A stretch of DNA of 60,000 nt. Origin: Adiantum capillus-veneris. Its lineage: Eukaryota; Streptophyta; Polypodiopsida; Polypodiales; Pteridaceae. The DNA lies in the NCBI GenBank assembly GCA_014529385.2, contig CM043947.1:96880036-96940035 (forward strand), given 5' to 3'. How positions within the stretch are numbered: the stretch's first letter is position 1; each line of letters starts with the position of its first letter. The translations under genes and the position numbers were made by a program. This document shows, in pieces, positions 24,021 through 34,735 of the stretch. Below the pieces are notes generated by a model. The model searched no databases. It saw only the letters and a program-made list of their open reading frames with translations, and was not told the DNA's origin.

Positions 24021-25053
24021 GTGCAGGACTTTAGTATGGCAGACCAGATTCCAGATCCCGCTTCCATGAGTGCAAATTCATTCATGGGCTTCGTTACACG
24101 GATGACGCCTGCTCAGATGGCAGAGGCTTCTCAGTACTGGGTAGCCAGAGGCACGAGTACTATGCCTCCGGGCTTCACACCGGAGGGTCCGACGCCTAGG
24201 GGGGGATGCCTACAGGGGGGAGGACGCCTATGGGTACGACGCCTGCTTCTCCCATCACGGCCGCTTCGACACCTAGGGGTGGGACAAAGGCGGGTACGTC
24301 CTCATCTCCGCAGCACAGGCGCACTCGCCGATCTTGGCAATCGTCACGTGGAGGGGGTGGTTGCTGTGTAGGAGGGTCCGCAGATGCTTCGACCCCTCCT
24401 CGCTCACGACCCCCATCCTACCCAGGCACACCTCTCGACACACCTCTTGGCACACCTCCTACACCTTGGGGGGCACACGATCCTAGTGCCTCCAAGCTCT
24501 ATATTGTACAGGTAGATGGTTCTGTTGACATGGATAGAGTCGGGACTGAGATACGACAATGGATTTGCCAGCTCGCGGAGCTGCAGCTTTCGACCAGCCT
24601 TCTTAAGGGTGTTGCACGGGACACCGTGAAACATCAACGAGATGCAGCTCACGTCCAAGGCTTTCAGGACCGGCTCGTCGAAGCCTTCGGGCATCCCACA
24701 CGAGACATGGCTGCAGATCAGGGAGGACAGCAAACACACGGTTCAGACAACAGCGTGAGGCTGCGCAGGTACGACAGATGACCAGGGGGACATCTCATCT
24801 TGGCAGTGGAGGCTTCAACACCTTTTGCTATGAGTTTGTGAGTTTCTAATCCAATCTTAACTATGGCGTTTTTTAAAAGATGAATCATGTATTCTTATTA
24901 ATTTGATTTTTGTATAAACGTAGAATCTTGCGATGCATCGAGCTCCGACACGCCAGGAGGAGTCAAATGGATATCGCAGAGGTATCTATGAAGTACTGAA
25001 TGATCTTGAAGCTTCAGCAGAGCCTGTAGAGTGGGAGGCCATACAGTCTCGCT
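24021..25053 (+). pseudogene. CACTA-A second gene (Transposase_24-like)
   Basis: The accessory protein of CACTA elements, thought to help transposase bind subterminal repeats. It follows a CAG acceptor (..TTTGTGCAG) and starts MADQIPDPASMSANSFMGFV. A Pro/Thr-rich region contains repeated GTP motifs, with a frameshift at a G run near 24200. The helical part is degraded; the diagnostic end TSHLGSGGFNTFCYEF matches HHLGSGGWASFEADF of CACTA-B. An intron (GTGAGTTT, about 24839 on) separates a last exon (about 24925-25053, ending EPVEWEAIQSR). Two frameshifts make it non-functional. Confidence 0.78.
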
Positions 25054-25674
25054 GATCGCTTGAGGTGAGACGTTAATATGTGTGAGTTGATTTAATTAAG
25101 TAAGTATATGTGAAGTAATATCAATACTATATTTGTGAGTTGTCCTATGTGTAGGTTGCGACGCCTAGTCATTAGTGGACCGGATTTCATATATATGCTT
25201 TGTGAGACACATACACGCTTCTGTGTCTCTTTTTTGTACAGACAATTATTGTTCAGACAGTTATTGTTTCCCTTATGGTTATGATTATTGTCATTGTCAT
25301 TGTATAGACATGGTTATTTCTCCTATTCTTGTATAGACATAGTTATGGTTCAGGTTTTGTTAATGGTTATGTTTAACTTTCTGGTTATGATTTTCAGTTG
25401 GTACGGTACTTGTCTTTCATTGGCCTTAAATCTCATGTGAGATCCTACATGGATAGCATGTAGGAGGCGTATACATGATATGGTTTTTTTTGAAAAGTTT
25501 ATGTAAAAACAAAGGGAACTCTGCCGAAATTTCTGCGCGTGAGAGCATGGTTGATTTTGGTGCTGCTCGCTTTCTTGGGCAGAGGGCAGGAAGTCTGGCT
25601 GTGGCTGTGTCCATCTTTTAATTGGGCACAGGCCACGCTACTTGCTCTCTGCCCAAGAATTTTTTTTTCTGTTA

Positions 25675-25830
25675 TGGTCGTCGCTATCTGCATCGTTATG
25701 CACGTCGCTATCTGCATCTATATCTGCGTCTATAATAGCGACAGGTTCACAGGGACGCGGATATCGACGCACATAGCGACGTAGTGCATCGATATCTGCG
25801 TTGATAACACCTTTTTTGGTTGTAGTGCCA
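25675..25830 (+). repeat. CACTA-A right terminus and subterminal repeats
   Basis: GTCGCTATCTGCATC, ATAGCGAC and GGATATCGACGC words, then GGTTGTAGTG and the CCA duplication. Between the last exon and here (25054-25674) there is no gene. Confidence 0.88.
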
Positions 25831-26108
25831 GCTTGGTGGGCAAGGTAGAGCTTAAGAAGCTAACAAAAGAACCACCATCTAGGAACACATTTAATTTATT
25901 ATGGATAACCATAAATCACTCTGTAAACCATTAGGAAAAGTTTGGACTCAAATTTGTTCCTTTTAGCGCTAGAGAGAGAATGCAACACGACCAATGGATG
26001 GCGGGCTACCATAACGGTAGTTCGGATTTTTCTTTTTTTAATCTCAACTTTCAACATTTTCAAAAAATAATTTTTTGTTTCATAAAAACCTTAACAATAA
26101 TAATATAC

Positions 26109-26286
26109 GTTGTGATTTGTTTGAATCTTTCTTGTCATGACCGAATATAGGACAAATGTACCGTAACTCACACTCAATGCAGCTTCATAAAAACCCTTCA
26201 CGAGAATATATGTTGTGATTTGTTTGAATCTTTCTTGTCATGACCGAATATAGGACAAATGTACCGTAACTCACACTGAATGCAGT
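26109..26286. repeat. Direct duplication of about 75 bp, 103-bp period
   Basis: GTTGTGATTTGTTTGAATC ... ACTCACACT(C/G)AATGCAG occurs at about 26109 and again at 26212 with one visible difference. Confidence 0.88.
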
Positions 26287-26890
26287 TGTGTGCACCTTTT
26301 TTTTATAGGAGAGACTTCATAGTATTTCCACTCATTCTCATTCATTTGTGCTCTACTAACTATCCTGCTCGCATTTGACTGTATTGTGTTTGTGCTCAGA
26401 AACACTCCCCCTCTCACATCTGTGTTGTGCATCTTGCCATAGAAGGATCACTAATGGAGAATAGAAGACCTCGAGGACCATCACAAGTATTAAGTTTGTC
26501 AAAATTCTCAATAGCTTTTATTTGGACAACGGTCGATGGCTTTCCACCACCATCACAATTGGAAGCTGGATTCTCCTACAGACGAGGAAGAAAAAGTGCA
26601 CGGGCAATGAGTTTGTGAATAGCTATAAAGGTAGGGTGAAATTTTTTTGCTTGTCACTAACGGGAAAAACAGTCAAAGAGGTTCTCATTGAACATGCATA
26701 TATGCACTCAGAGTTGCGTCTATGAACAACGCCCATAGGATTTCCAACAAATTGACCAAATTGTAAGTTTTCTTACATCCACAATACATTCTACTCTTCA
26801 CTCGTGCATTGTGTGTTTGACCTACTAGTTTTGCAGATATTTATTTTTCCGACAAAGAGGAATAGCAGCTGGTGGATTGCATTATTGGCA

Positions 26891-27058
26891 GAGAGATACT
26901 CTATAACACTAGTTGGCTGAAAGAGGGGTTTTCTTCTTTGACCACTTTTACAATGCTCTGCGTGAAAAGCTCCACGCAACTATGGGAGAGATACTCTATA
27001 ACACTAGTTGGCTGAAAGAGGGGTTTTCTTCTTTGACCACTTTTACAATGCTCTGCGT
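26891..27058. repeat. Direct duplication of 73 bp, 95-bp period
   Basis: GAGAGATACTCTATAACACT ... CAATGCTCTGCGT is repeated without visible change at 26891-26963 and 26986-27058, separated by 22 bp. Confidence 0.92.
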
Positions 27059-29276
27059 TCTATGCTTGACTTTGGCACTCTAGAATATCTCCCAATTCCT
27101 TCAAAGGACAGTTCAGAGTGGCCAGTCACTTCATCTGAAACCTCTGAGTGTTTCAGACTAAAGCTCCATTAGGAAATACAAAAGTGCTTAAGACCAAATA
27201 TTGCTACTCAATTGGTACGTGTTTCAATCTTCATGCCCATGCATGTGCTCATCAACTTTTTCCATGATGAAGAGATTAGGAAGAGTGGAACTAATAAGCT
27301 ACTCTGCAAGACAAAGAAATGCCTCGATTTTTTGGATGAATCTTGGGATATCCATGATTTTGATGGCGTCTTATGCAAGGTAAATAAGAAGTCTATTGTA
27401 TGTAAGTGCATGATAGCTTCTCAAAATTTCATAGCTTCCTTCCACTACATAAAGTGGCATTGAGTGAATGGTCATTTGCTTTAACTGATGCATGACGTGA
27501 ACAATCCTTTAAGAATGCTTGAGGTATCGTGTGGACCTAATCTGCTAACTCTTCTTAGCATTTGAGGCAATGTGAAACTAGAACAAGTGTGCGAGGATTT
27601 GGAGAATGAGGTTGACCTCATCCTACCTCCAAAAGTTCTTTTCTAGTTCAACATGCAAAAGGTAGTATGTTTTCTATGTAAACATTAATACTATGTTAAT
27701 TATTTCTCTGCTGGTTATCATCACAAAATACTGGTCTAATCTAACTGTTTGATTAACTATCATTTAGGTGCTTCAAAGAAAAGAGAAGAAGACATTGTAC
27801 GCAGAGATAAAGGAAGACCGACTGTTTCTAGTGCAATGCAACTCTTTGATTCCATAAGGTGGCTCACACAACATATCACATTGCTCTGAACTGCAAATAT
27901 TAAAGAAAGCTGTTGATAGCAAGCTTGTAATCTATATTCAAGCAAAAATACATGGTTAAGGAATTTCTTGCAAATAAAGTTTGAGAACAATTATCTTTTT
28001 AAATTTTACTCAAGTTGTCTTTACATTGGGTTTAATACATTAAGTTAGTAGGAATGGAAGGTGAGCGAGGAGGTGAATGAGTAGCCTTGGCAGCTTCAGG
28101 ACTGATGGTGCCGAGTCATGATCAAGAGACGGTATGGGGGTTGGGTGACGGGTTTGGGGTTGAGAAAAAGATTTTGCAGTGGCCTCTTCTTCCTCGATAA
28201 AATCGGGTATCACAAAAAGACTAGCGGTTGAGTGGCCAGAAACATGAAGGGAGGCAGGTCTAGGCGCTTCGTGTGTTGTTGGTTGAGGTGTTTCTTCGTA
28301 CCTCCTTAGGTGGAGGTTGAAGTTGTGGTCATGGCGATGGCGGGACAAATACATTGGTGGTTCCTAGAGGACATGTCTCCACAAGATTGATCATACTCTG
28401 GATCAATACTCTAGATCATTGTCGTCCTAAATGACTCCACATGGATGTTCAAATAATCTGCCAAGCTCCTTGCCTACAAATGAACTCCCTAGATTTTATA
28501 TGTGATTCAAAGAAATCATGTGTGCAAGGATTGCAAAAGAGAAACATTGGACTTACACTTCTACTCTCCTCACATAAATTCGTTCCAAAAGAAGCTCCAT
28601 ATTTGCCAGAACTCTCCATCCCTAAGAATGCCCGTCGTCTTGTTTTGGGACCTTGCAACTCAAAATTAGCATATCTTCCCAAATATTGTCTTGGGTCAAT
28701 GCTTCCCATGCAGCAACAAGTTTTTAAATAGACCTGCAAGACATAGCATATAATGACCACATGTTGCATCAAAATTGCAGAATCAAGAAACAAGTAACTA
28801 CGTACCTTCGGACGTTCCCATGAGAACCATGTGCATAATTTGCAAGGTAGTAATTCTTGCGCTAAATGTTTAGTTTAGCAATGGTTTAACGTGAGCTGAC
28901 TGCGAAAAATAAGGAATTAGTTTGTTATTCATAGTATACAAGACATTGTTGATTCCATGCAAGGCTGGAAACTAGCATGCTGTGAATTGAGAAGTTAATT
29001 GATGAGGATCTCCAATAAGCTAGAGTCAAATAAATACGTCTGTAAATATAATATAACATACTAGAGACCGAAATTTAAAATTTGGTATGTAACTATCTCA
29101 TGAAGGCCAAAATGAAAATACAAAATTTGACCCCAGACAAAAGGTGCTACATCAAAAGTTGGGCCGAGGAAACCTAGGGTCTCATTGTTAGCTTGGTCAA
29201 ATGCTAACAATATCTCCCGTTCATTTGACTCGGTTGAAGGCTCTTCCACAAGTAGCTCTTGGGTCCGCTCCACATT

Positions 29277-29503
29277 TGTTGGAATTAGGGTTGCACAGAA
29301 ATGCACACAGCTTGGAGAAGACGAAGAAAGCTCAAGGAATACAATAGAGAGTGTGTTACTTAGTGTGCAATGGAAAGATAGATAGCCCTAGAGTGATGGG
29401 CGTATATACAATGCTCCGGGAAAAAAACCTCCTAAAGAGGGAAAAAATGCCCTGGAGGTCCTAGTGTGTTCACACACATCACTACCACATGTATATGGTA
29501 ACA
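29277..29503 (-). repeat. Copia-2 3' LTR (227 bp)
   Basis: Plus-strand ends TGTTGGAATT ... TATGGTAACA give TGTT/AACA termini. It directly follows the minus-strand polypurine tract GAGGGGGAT. No second copy in the window, so the left end is inferred from the terminus. Confidence 0.7.
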
Positions 29504-29578
29504 ATCCCCCTCTGGAGTGATACGGTGAACGAGAGATGGCACTTGAGTAAAGGGAAGTGCCGTGCCCTGAGGACATGA

Positions 29579-30660
29579 TCAGTCCACAAAGGGGAGTAAG
29601 CCCAAAGCTTTGCGGAAAGCTTCAAGATTCTCACAAGACAATGCTTTTGTGAAACGATCTACAAGGTTGTCTTGTGTTGGCACATAAGCCAAGCTGATCT
29701 CTCCTGCTGAGAGCCTGTCCCTGATATAGTGGTAATGCACCTCAATGTGCTTTGTGCAAGCATGAAAAACTAGGTTCCTCGCAAGTGCCAATGCGCTCTG
29801 ACGTACTGTCAGTGTAGATAGTGTTGGCAGTGTCCTGTCCAACACTCGAATCAGCCATAAGGCATCTGAGCCATACACACTCAACCGTAGCTGTAAATAC
29901 CCCCCTCAGCCTCACAACTCGAAGTGGCCACAGTAGGTTGCTTCTTGCTCAACCATGATATACATGAACTGCCAAGCATGAAACAAAAACCACTTGTGGA
30001 CACTCGCGTATCAAAACAACCAGACCAGTCTGAGTCTGAAGAAGCATGTAATTATGGCAGCAATGATCCCTCCTTGGGATAAAACAAGCGAAGATGTAAA
30101 GTTTCATTAAGGTAGCGGAAAATCCTCTTGACAGCCTGTCAATGCTTAGACCCTGGGCTATGCATAAATTTGCTGACCAGTGAGACTGCAAATTGAATAT
30201 CCGGCCTCGTGTTGCATACATAAACGAGGCAGCCAATAGTAGTTTGATAAAGAGTGACATCAGCAGGATCGCGAGCATCATGTAGAATCAACTTCAAACC
30301 TGTTTCCATGGGAGTGGCAATAGGTTTGCAATCCTCAAGTCCAAACTTACATAGCTATGTCTCTATGTGACTTTTCTGACACAACGCAATACCACCATCA
30401 CACTGCTTAAACTGTATACCCAAGTAATGATGCAACAGCCCCAAATCTTTCATCTTGAAAGTAGCATTCAAATCAGCCTTAAATTCAGCAATATGTCTCT
30501 CATTTGGTCCAGTGGTCAACAAATCATCGACATAAAGAACCACAATGAGAAGTACATCACCCTCACGCTTTACATACAATGTGCTTTCTGTTGGACTATT
30601 ACGAAAGCCTTGTTTGACCAAATGAGGGTGTGAATAGAACTTTTCGTGAATATGATATTT
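29579..30660 (-). pseudogene. Copia-2 RT end and RNase H
   Basis: RT: VKQGFRNSPTESTLYVKR, VVLYVDDLLTTG (intact YVDD), MKDLGLLHHYLGIQF. A broken stretch in several frames follows, with [25 protein letters not shown] and [12 protein letters not shown]. The RNase H end is SALALARNLVFHACTKHIEV, HYHYIRDRLSAGEISLAYVP and TQDNLVDRFTKAL, the usual copia finish. Frameshifts and stops in the middle make it inactive. Confidence 0.88.
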
Positions 30661-30696
30661 TTAATCAATTGAAATACACACTAGATTCACAACAAC

Positions 30697-30769
30697 AATC
30701 CTGTGGCCCAATGGATAAGGTGCCAGTCTACGAAACCGAGGATTCTGGGTTCAATCCCCAGCAGGATCG
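30697..30769 (+). tRNA. tRNA-Arg(ACG)-like sequence, possibly a pseudogene
   Basis: 73 nt with GTGGCCCAATGGATAAGG (A box/D arm), anticodon loop CTACGAA giving ACG, and TTCTGGGTTCAATCCCCAG (T arm with a full 5-bp stem and B box). The acceptor stem AATCCTG/CAGGATC pairs at 6 of 7 positions, with discriminator G. It closely resembles plant nuclear tRNA-Arg(ACG). Weak points are one acceptor mismatch and two mismatches in the anticodon stem (CCAGT/ACCGA), which suggest a pseudogene or a SINE-like head. No T-run terminator is seen directly downstream. Confidence 0.65.
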
Positions 30770-30803
30770 ATCAGCTTGGGGTACATGAAATAGAAACACT
30801 CAC

Positions 30804-31172
30804 TTGATGGCTTGCCCTCTTTTCTTGATTTCTCTTGAGCCAACTTTCAAGTCCTCGATGTCTCTTAGTTTTCTTTCTCTTTATAGAAGACCTAGTGCTG
30901 TTTTTTTTTCTTTGAGTTGTAAGATCTTTGATGGTCTCCTTGCTGCCTTTAACCAACTGTTGCAGAACGTCATTTCTTGCAGCCAACTGCTTAGTGTAGC
31001 CATACAAGCCATGGTGGCCATCTCCAACATAGTTCACTAAGGATGTAATATCCTTAAAATGTGGAGTGGAGTTTGTAATGGGATTCTTTGGATACATTCT
31101 GCCGTCCAGCCAAAGGTCCACACTTTTCATGGCCTGTGATCTTAAGTTCTCCTTTGAAGCTTCAGAAAGCAT
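30804..31172 (-). CDS. Unrecognised exon-like ORF
   Basis: An open frame from 31172 that ends, before its stop, at an excellent splice donor: AGCCATCAA|GTGAGTGT at 30804. Composition looks protein-like: SKENLRSQAMKSVDLWLDG, MYPKNPITNSTPHFKDIT, DGHHGLYGYTKQLAARN, then a strongly basic Lys/Arg stretch (KRKKTKRHRGLESWLKRNQE) that could be a nuclear signal. I do not recognise the family. Upstream, an ORF-like stretch (LQEENKQ) is followed by a stop just before the Met; no acceptor is clear. It may be an exon of a host gene or a fragment captured by an element. Confidence 0.4.
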
Positions 31173-31679
31173 CTACTGTTTGTTTTCCTCTTGCAGAGGG
31201 TTTCATACTCTCGTGAGAGCTCTATGTGCATGTGATATACATCTCTCCTATTCTTCATAGAATTTCTTTGTGGAGAAGCTACAAGTGTTGACTAAAACAT
31301 GGTTGATCAAAACTGTGTGCAGAAAGAGGTGGGGGAAATAGAAGAAAGACAATTTGAATATCGTACACATGTGAGAGAACGCATGAAGGAATGGGGGGGA
31401 AGAAAGAGGCGAGGAAATAGAGCTTAGTTTTTAAAAATGTTGAAGATTGAGATATTTGGCATTGAGTTCTATAGCCGCTGCGCACAGTTTAAGTGTTATC
31501 ATGATTGGAATACTTTTTGGGTTTGTTAATAAATGTACCTTGCATGAATAAGATATCTAGATTTTAGAAAACATGTATGAAAAAGTGTTAAAAGAAATTT
31601 TCTATTATCTCTCTCTACGCTGACATGGCATTTCTTACAAGGCCCAAATTTGAGTCCAAACTTTTCCTAATGTAGCTCA
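31173..31679. other. No recognised feature
   Basis: About 500 bp without element or gene that I can support. Confidence 0.35.
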
Positions 31680-31800
31680 CATTCTCTAGCCATGCCCGCC
31701 GATCTTGGCACACCTTGGTCTAGAAGTGCACGTAGATGAGGACCACCAAGTTATAATATTGCCTTTATTGGTCAATTCCTATATTAATTTGTGCATGCAA
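31680..31800 (+). repeat. Single unit of the palindromic repeat family
   Basis: CACATTCTCTAGCCATG, CACACCTTGGTCTAGAAGTGCA, GAGGACCACCAAG and CCTTTATTGGTCAAT match the 2891-3560 units; the palindrome is degraded here. Confidence 0.78.
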
Positions 31801-31965
31801 CAAATCTACACACTCACATCTACATGACAATTCATGTACTGTCCAAAACCCCTTTGCCTCTTGTTTAGCTATAGCCATGCCCTAGTGTCAACTACATCAA
31901 ATTCTCTAGCCATGTCCAATCCCCAAGACACAAAAACGCAAAGAATTCATAAACGACTTCTTGTG

Positions 31966-32580
31966 AGTCGTTTGTGCATCTGAGCTTGAAAACGACTACA
32001 TACCTAAACCCATAAAATATACTTGCAATCTCGCATGTGCAAACGGCTCACATAAAAGCCCTTTCCAAAGTTCGTAGCGTTTTTGGGATGTAAAAATGTA
32101 GCAGACTTCAAAAATGAATTTCTCCATAATCGTTTGTGCATGTGAGCTTGAAAAAAATTACATGCCTAAGCCCATGGAACCTCCATTTAAGATACTTGCA
32201 AGCTCACATGTGCAAACAACTTGCAGACAAGCCATTCTTGAAGTCCGTAGTGTTTTTGAGATGCAAAAACAGAGAAAACTTTGATTCGTTTGCATATGTG
32301 AGCTTGCAAACAACTACATACCTAAACCGTTGGAAGCTACTTGCAAGCTTACATGCACAAATGGCTTACGAATAAGCCGTTTTTGAAGTCCATAGCCTTT
32401 TTTAGATGCAAAAATGTAGTGGACTTCAGAAACGACTTTCCCACGAGTCGTTTGTCCATGTGAGCTTGTAAATGACTACATACCTAAAGGCCCATGGAGG
32501 CTACATGCAAGAAACTTGCAAGCTCATATGCACAAACGGCTCGCGGACAAGCCGTTGCAAAAGTCTGTAGCATTTCTACC
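31966..32580 (+). repeat. Four tandem copies of a ~160 bp repeat
   Basis: Units begin CGTTTGTGCATGTGAGCTTG or close variants at about 31969, 32131, 32287 and 32449 (spacings 162, 156, 162). They share ACTACATACCTAAA, ACTTGCAAGCTCACATG, GCAAACGGCTC and TGAAGTCCGTAG.GTTTTTGAGATG. Non-coding. Confidence 0.88.
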
Positions 32581-32598
32581 GCGCTCTATATCTACCCC

Positions 32599-32634
<36 letters not shown>

Positions 32635-33390
32635 CCAATGTATAGAGAGTGTAGAGATAGATAGAGATTAAAGCTTCAATTACTACTTTCCTTAGTCTTT
32701 GAAAAAATGCAATGAAGTAGCTACACCCGTGGTTTGGAATATTGTTTATTGTAAAGAGTAGTGGAGTGGGTTTAACAGTGCTAAGTTGGCACCAGTTCCT
32801 ATCGAGTTTGCTAATAGCTCAATAATATTTAAGCCGTAGGCAAGTCTAAAAAGACTCCATTATTAAGACCATAGTTCTCGATGGTGTCCCCAAACCCTAT
32901 AAACAAGCATGCCAACCAAGATAATAAATCCTAGTATCACATGGATTAGAGGAGTACATCTTTTCTTAGGTAGAGAAGAAAGAAACATAGGCTCTAATAT
33001 CACTAACTATCTATCTCTACACTCTCTTTGCAGAGAGGTAGAGAGTGGTAGGACGAGGACAAAAAAGGAGAGCTCTAGAGAGCATAGAAGATTTATCTCT
33101 CCTATTGCTCTCAATCTACTCCTATTTTCCTTTATTTGTCTAATGTATAGATAGAGAGGGTGTAGAGAGGGAGGTAGATACCTAAGCACCCCTCTCTCTA
33201 CCTACACTTAATTATCCCTCTCTCTATAGAGAGGTAAGTTGAGTGCAATATGATAGAGAGAGAGGGAAGAGACTAGAGAGAAAAGGTAGAGAGAGAAATA
33301 AGAGATTTATGTACAATTATCTCTTTATTTTTCTCTCTACCTTCTCTCGAGTCTTCATCTTCTATCTCTACATTTTATCTAATTTTATAC
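32581..33390. other. CT-rich non-coding stretch
   Basis: (CT)n at 32602-32632 and many short CTCTCTAC/GTAGAGAG words around 33010-33360 in both orientations; no gene. Confidence 0.5.
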
Positions 33391-33680
33391 CCTAAATATA
33401 GCCGTAAATCTAAACCCTGATACCAACCCTATATTTAGACCCGAATACTAAAGCTAGACTTAAATATAAAAACTAAACCCTAAACCTAACCCTAATCCTA
33501 ACCATTTATTTAAATCCTAATCACAAAGCTATATGTATATATATGTACATGTATATATATCTAAAGCATAAACCTAACCCTTAATCTAAACCCTAATCCT
33601 AACCTTAAATTTAAACCCTGGTTATAGCCTTAGATTTAAACCCTAATCCTAAAGCTAAATCTATCCCTAAAACTAGATTT
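33391..33680. repeat. Degenerate CCCTAA-rich repeat
   Basis: Irregular TAAACCCTAA, AACCTAACCCTAATCC and ATTTAAACCCT words. It resembles decayed interstitial telomere-like sequence but has no regular 7-bp phase. Confidence 0.55.
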
Positions 33681-33699
33681 CTCATTCTCTCTATCTCTA

Positions 33700-33806
33700 G
33701 CTCTCTCATTCTCTCTATCTCTATCCCTCTCTTTCTCGCTATCTCTCTCTCTATCTCTTTCTCGTTATGTCTCATTCTCTATCTCTTGTTCTCTCTATCT
33801 CTCCCT

Positions 33807-33880
<74 letters not shown>

Positions 33881-33969
33881 ATATGTCTCTTTCTCTCTCT
33901 CTTTTTCTCTTTGTTTCTCTCTCAATGTATGTATGTGTGTTTGTGTGTGTGTGTGTGTATTTCTTCTTT

Positions 33970-34002
<33 letters not shown>

Positions 34003-34117
34003 AGGAAGAAAGAGAACATGGAAGGGCACACAAGAGAGAGGAGAGGGAGGGATCATACGTGGCTCTCCCTCCTCTACCTCCTCTTTACGGGCGCGCGTGT
34101 TTGTGTGTGTATGTGTG

Positions 34118-34201
<84 letters not shown>

Positions 34202-34330
34202 TGTGTGTATGTGTGTGTGTGAGGAAGAAAGAAAACAAGGAAAGGAACACGAGAGAGAGGAGAGAGAGGGATCATACCTGGATCTTCCTCCTCTCCTTGT
34301 GTGTGTGTGCATGAGAGGCAAGTGAGGACA
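33700..34330. repeat. CT and GT microsatellite cluster
   Basis: (CT)n at about 33811-33870 and 34122-34199; (GT)n at about 33938-33958 and 33972-34000, with a related GGAAGAAAGA(G/A)AACA.GGAA..GAGAGAGGAGAG segment at 34000-34065 and 34221-34275. That makes the cluster a partial duplication. Long ORFs here are repeat translations. Confidence 0.85.
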
Positions 34331-34411
34331 TATATCTTTTTTTGGCATCGTTTACCCGAGAGTTCCAAAACTCAGAACAATTATGAGTTTTTGCACTCTC
34401 AGGTAGTTTTT

Positions 34412-34735
34412 ACCTACATAGTCATCTTCGCTATATCCATGCTATGAACATCGCTATTGGCATCGCTGTATTGCAATACTACAAGTTTTGAGCGTTGTTA
34501 AGCTTAAGCATCTGTTGTAGTGAAAAAATCATCATAGGATAAATCCAAAACCAATTTCAAAATCACATCCATTATATACTTAGCAAATTCATACTAGGGG
34601 CAATGTTGGCCAGCCCATTGCAGCATGATTGTGTAGTCGATGTTGCCTAAACCAACGAATCAACACCAATGAGACATGATACATAAATCAACAAATCTGC
34701 ACTCGTTTTCCCAATTTGAAAAATTTGGCACTGAT
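34412..34735. repeat. Dispersed repeat R1, copy c, left part
   Basis: Starts with a TTCGCTAT segment ending CTGTTGTAGTG (CACTA-like edge), then ATCATAGGATAAATCC, ATACTAGGGGCAATGTTGGC, GTTGCCTAAACC and AAATTTGGCACTGAT, where Gypsy-B breaks in. Confidence 0.82.

Larger units (their letters stand above)
25831..29276. other. 3.4-kb stretch with no recognised gene
   Basis: Short unrelated ORFs only; none shows a domain I recognise, including 28449-28793 (minus) and 27201-27463 (plus). It contains two short duplications, listed separately. It may hold decayed element or gene remnants. Confidence 0.35.
29277..30660 (-). mobile_element. Copia-2: 5'-truncated copia element with 3' LTR
   Basis: Minus-strand copia remnant: RT from just before the active site, RNase H, a purine tract (AGAGGGGGAT), then a short LTR. 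Everything 5' of the RT thumb/palm boundary is missing; homology ends at about 30660, close to the tRNA-like sequence. Confidence 0.82.

Noticed and set aside
28040-28793. Minus-strand ORFs in the gene-free stretch
   Set aside because: Unrelated short frames on a degraded background; no motif of copia, gypsy or a host family that I can defend.
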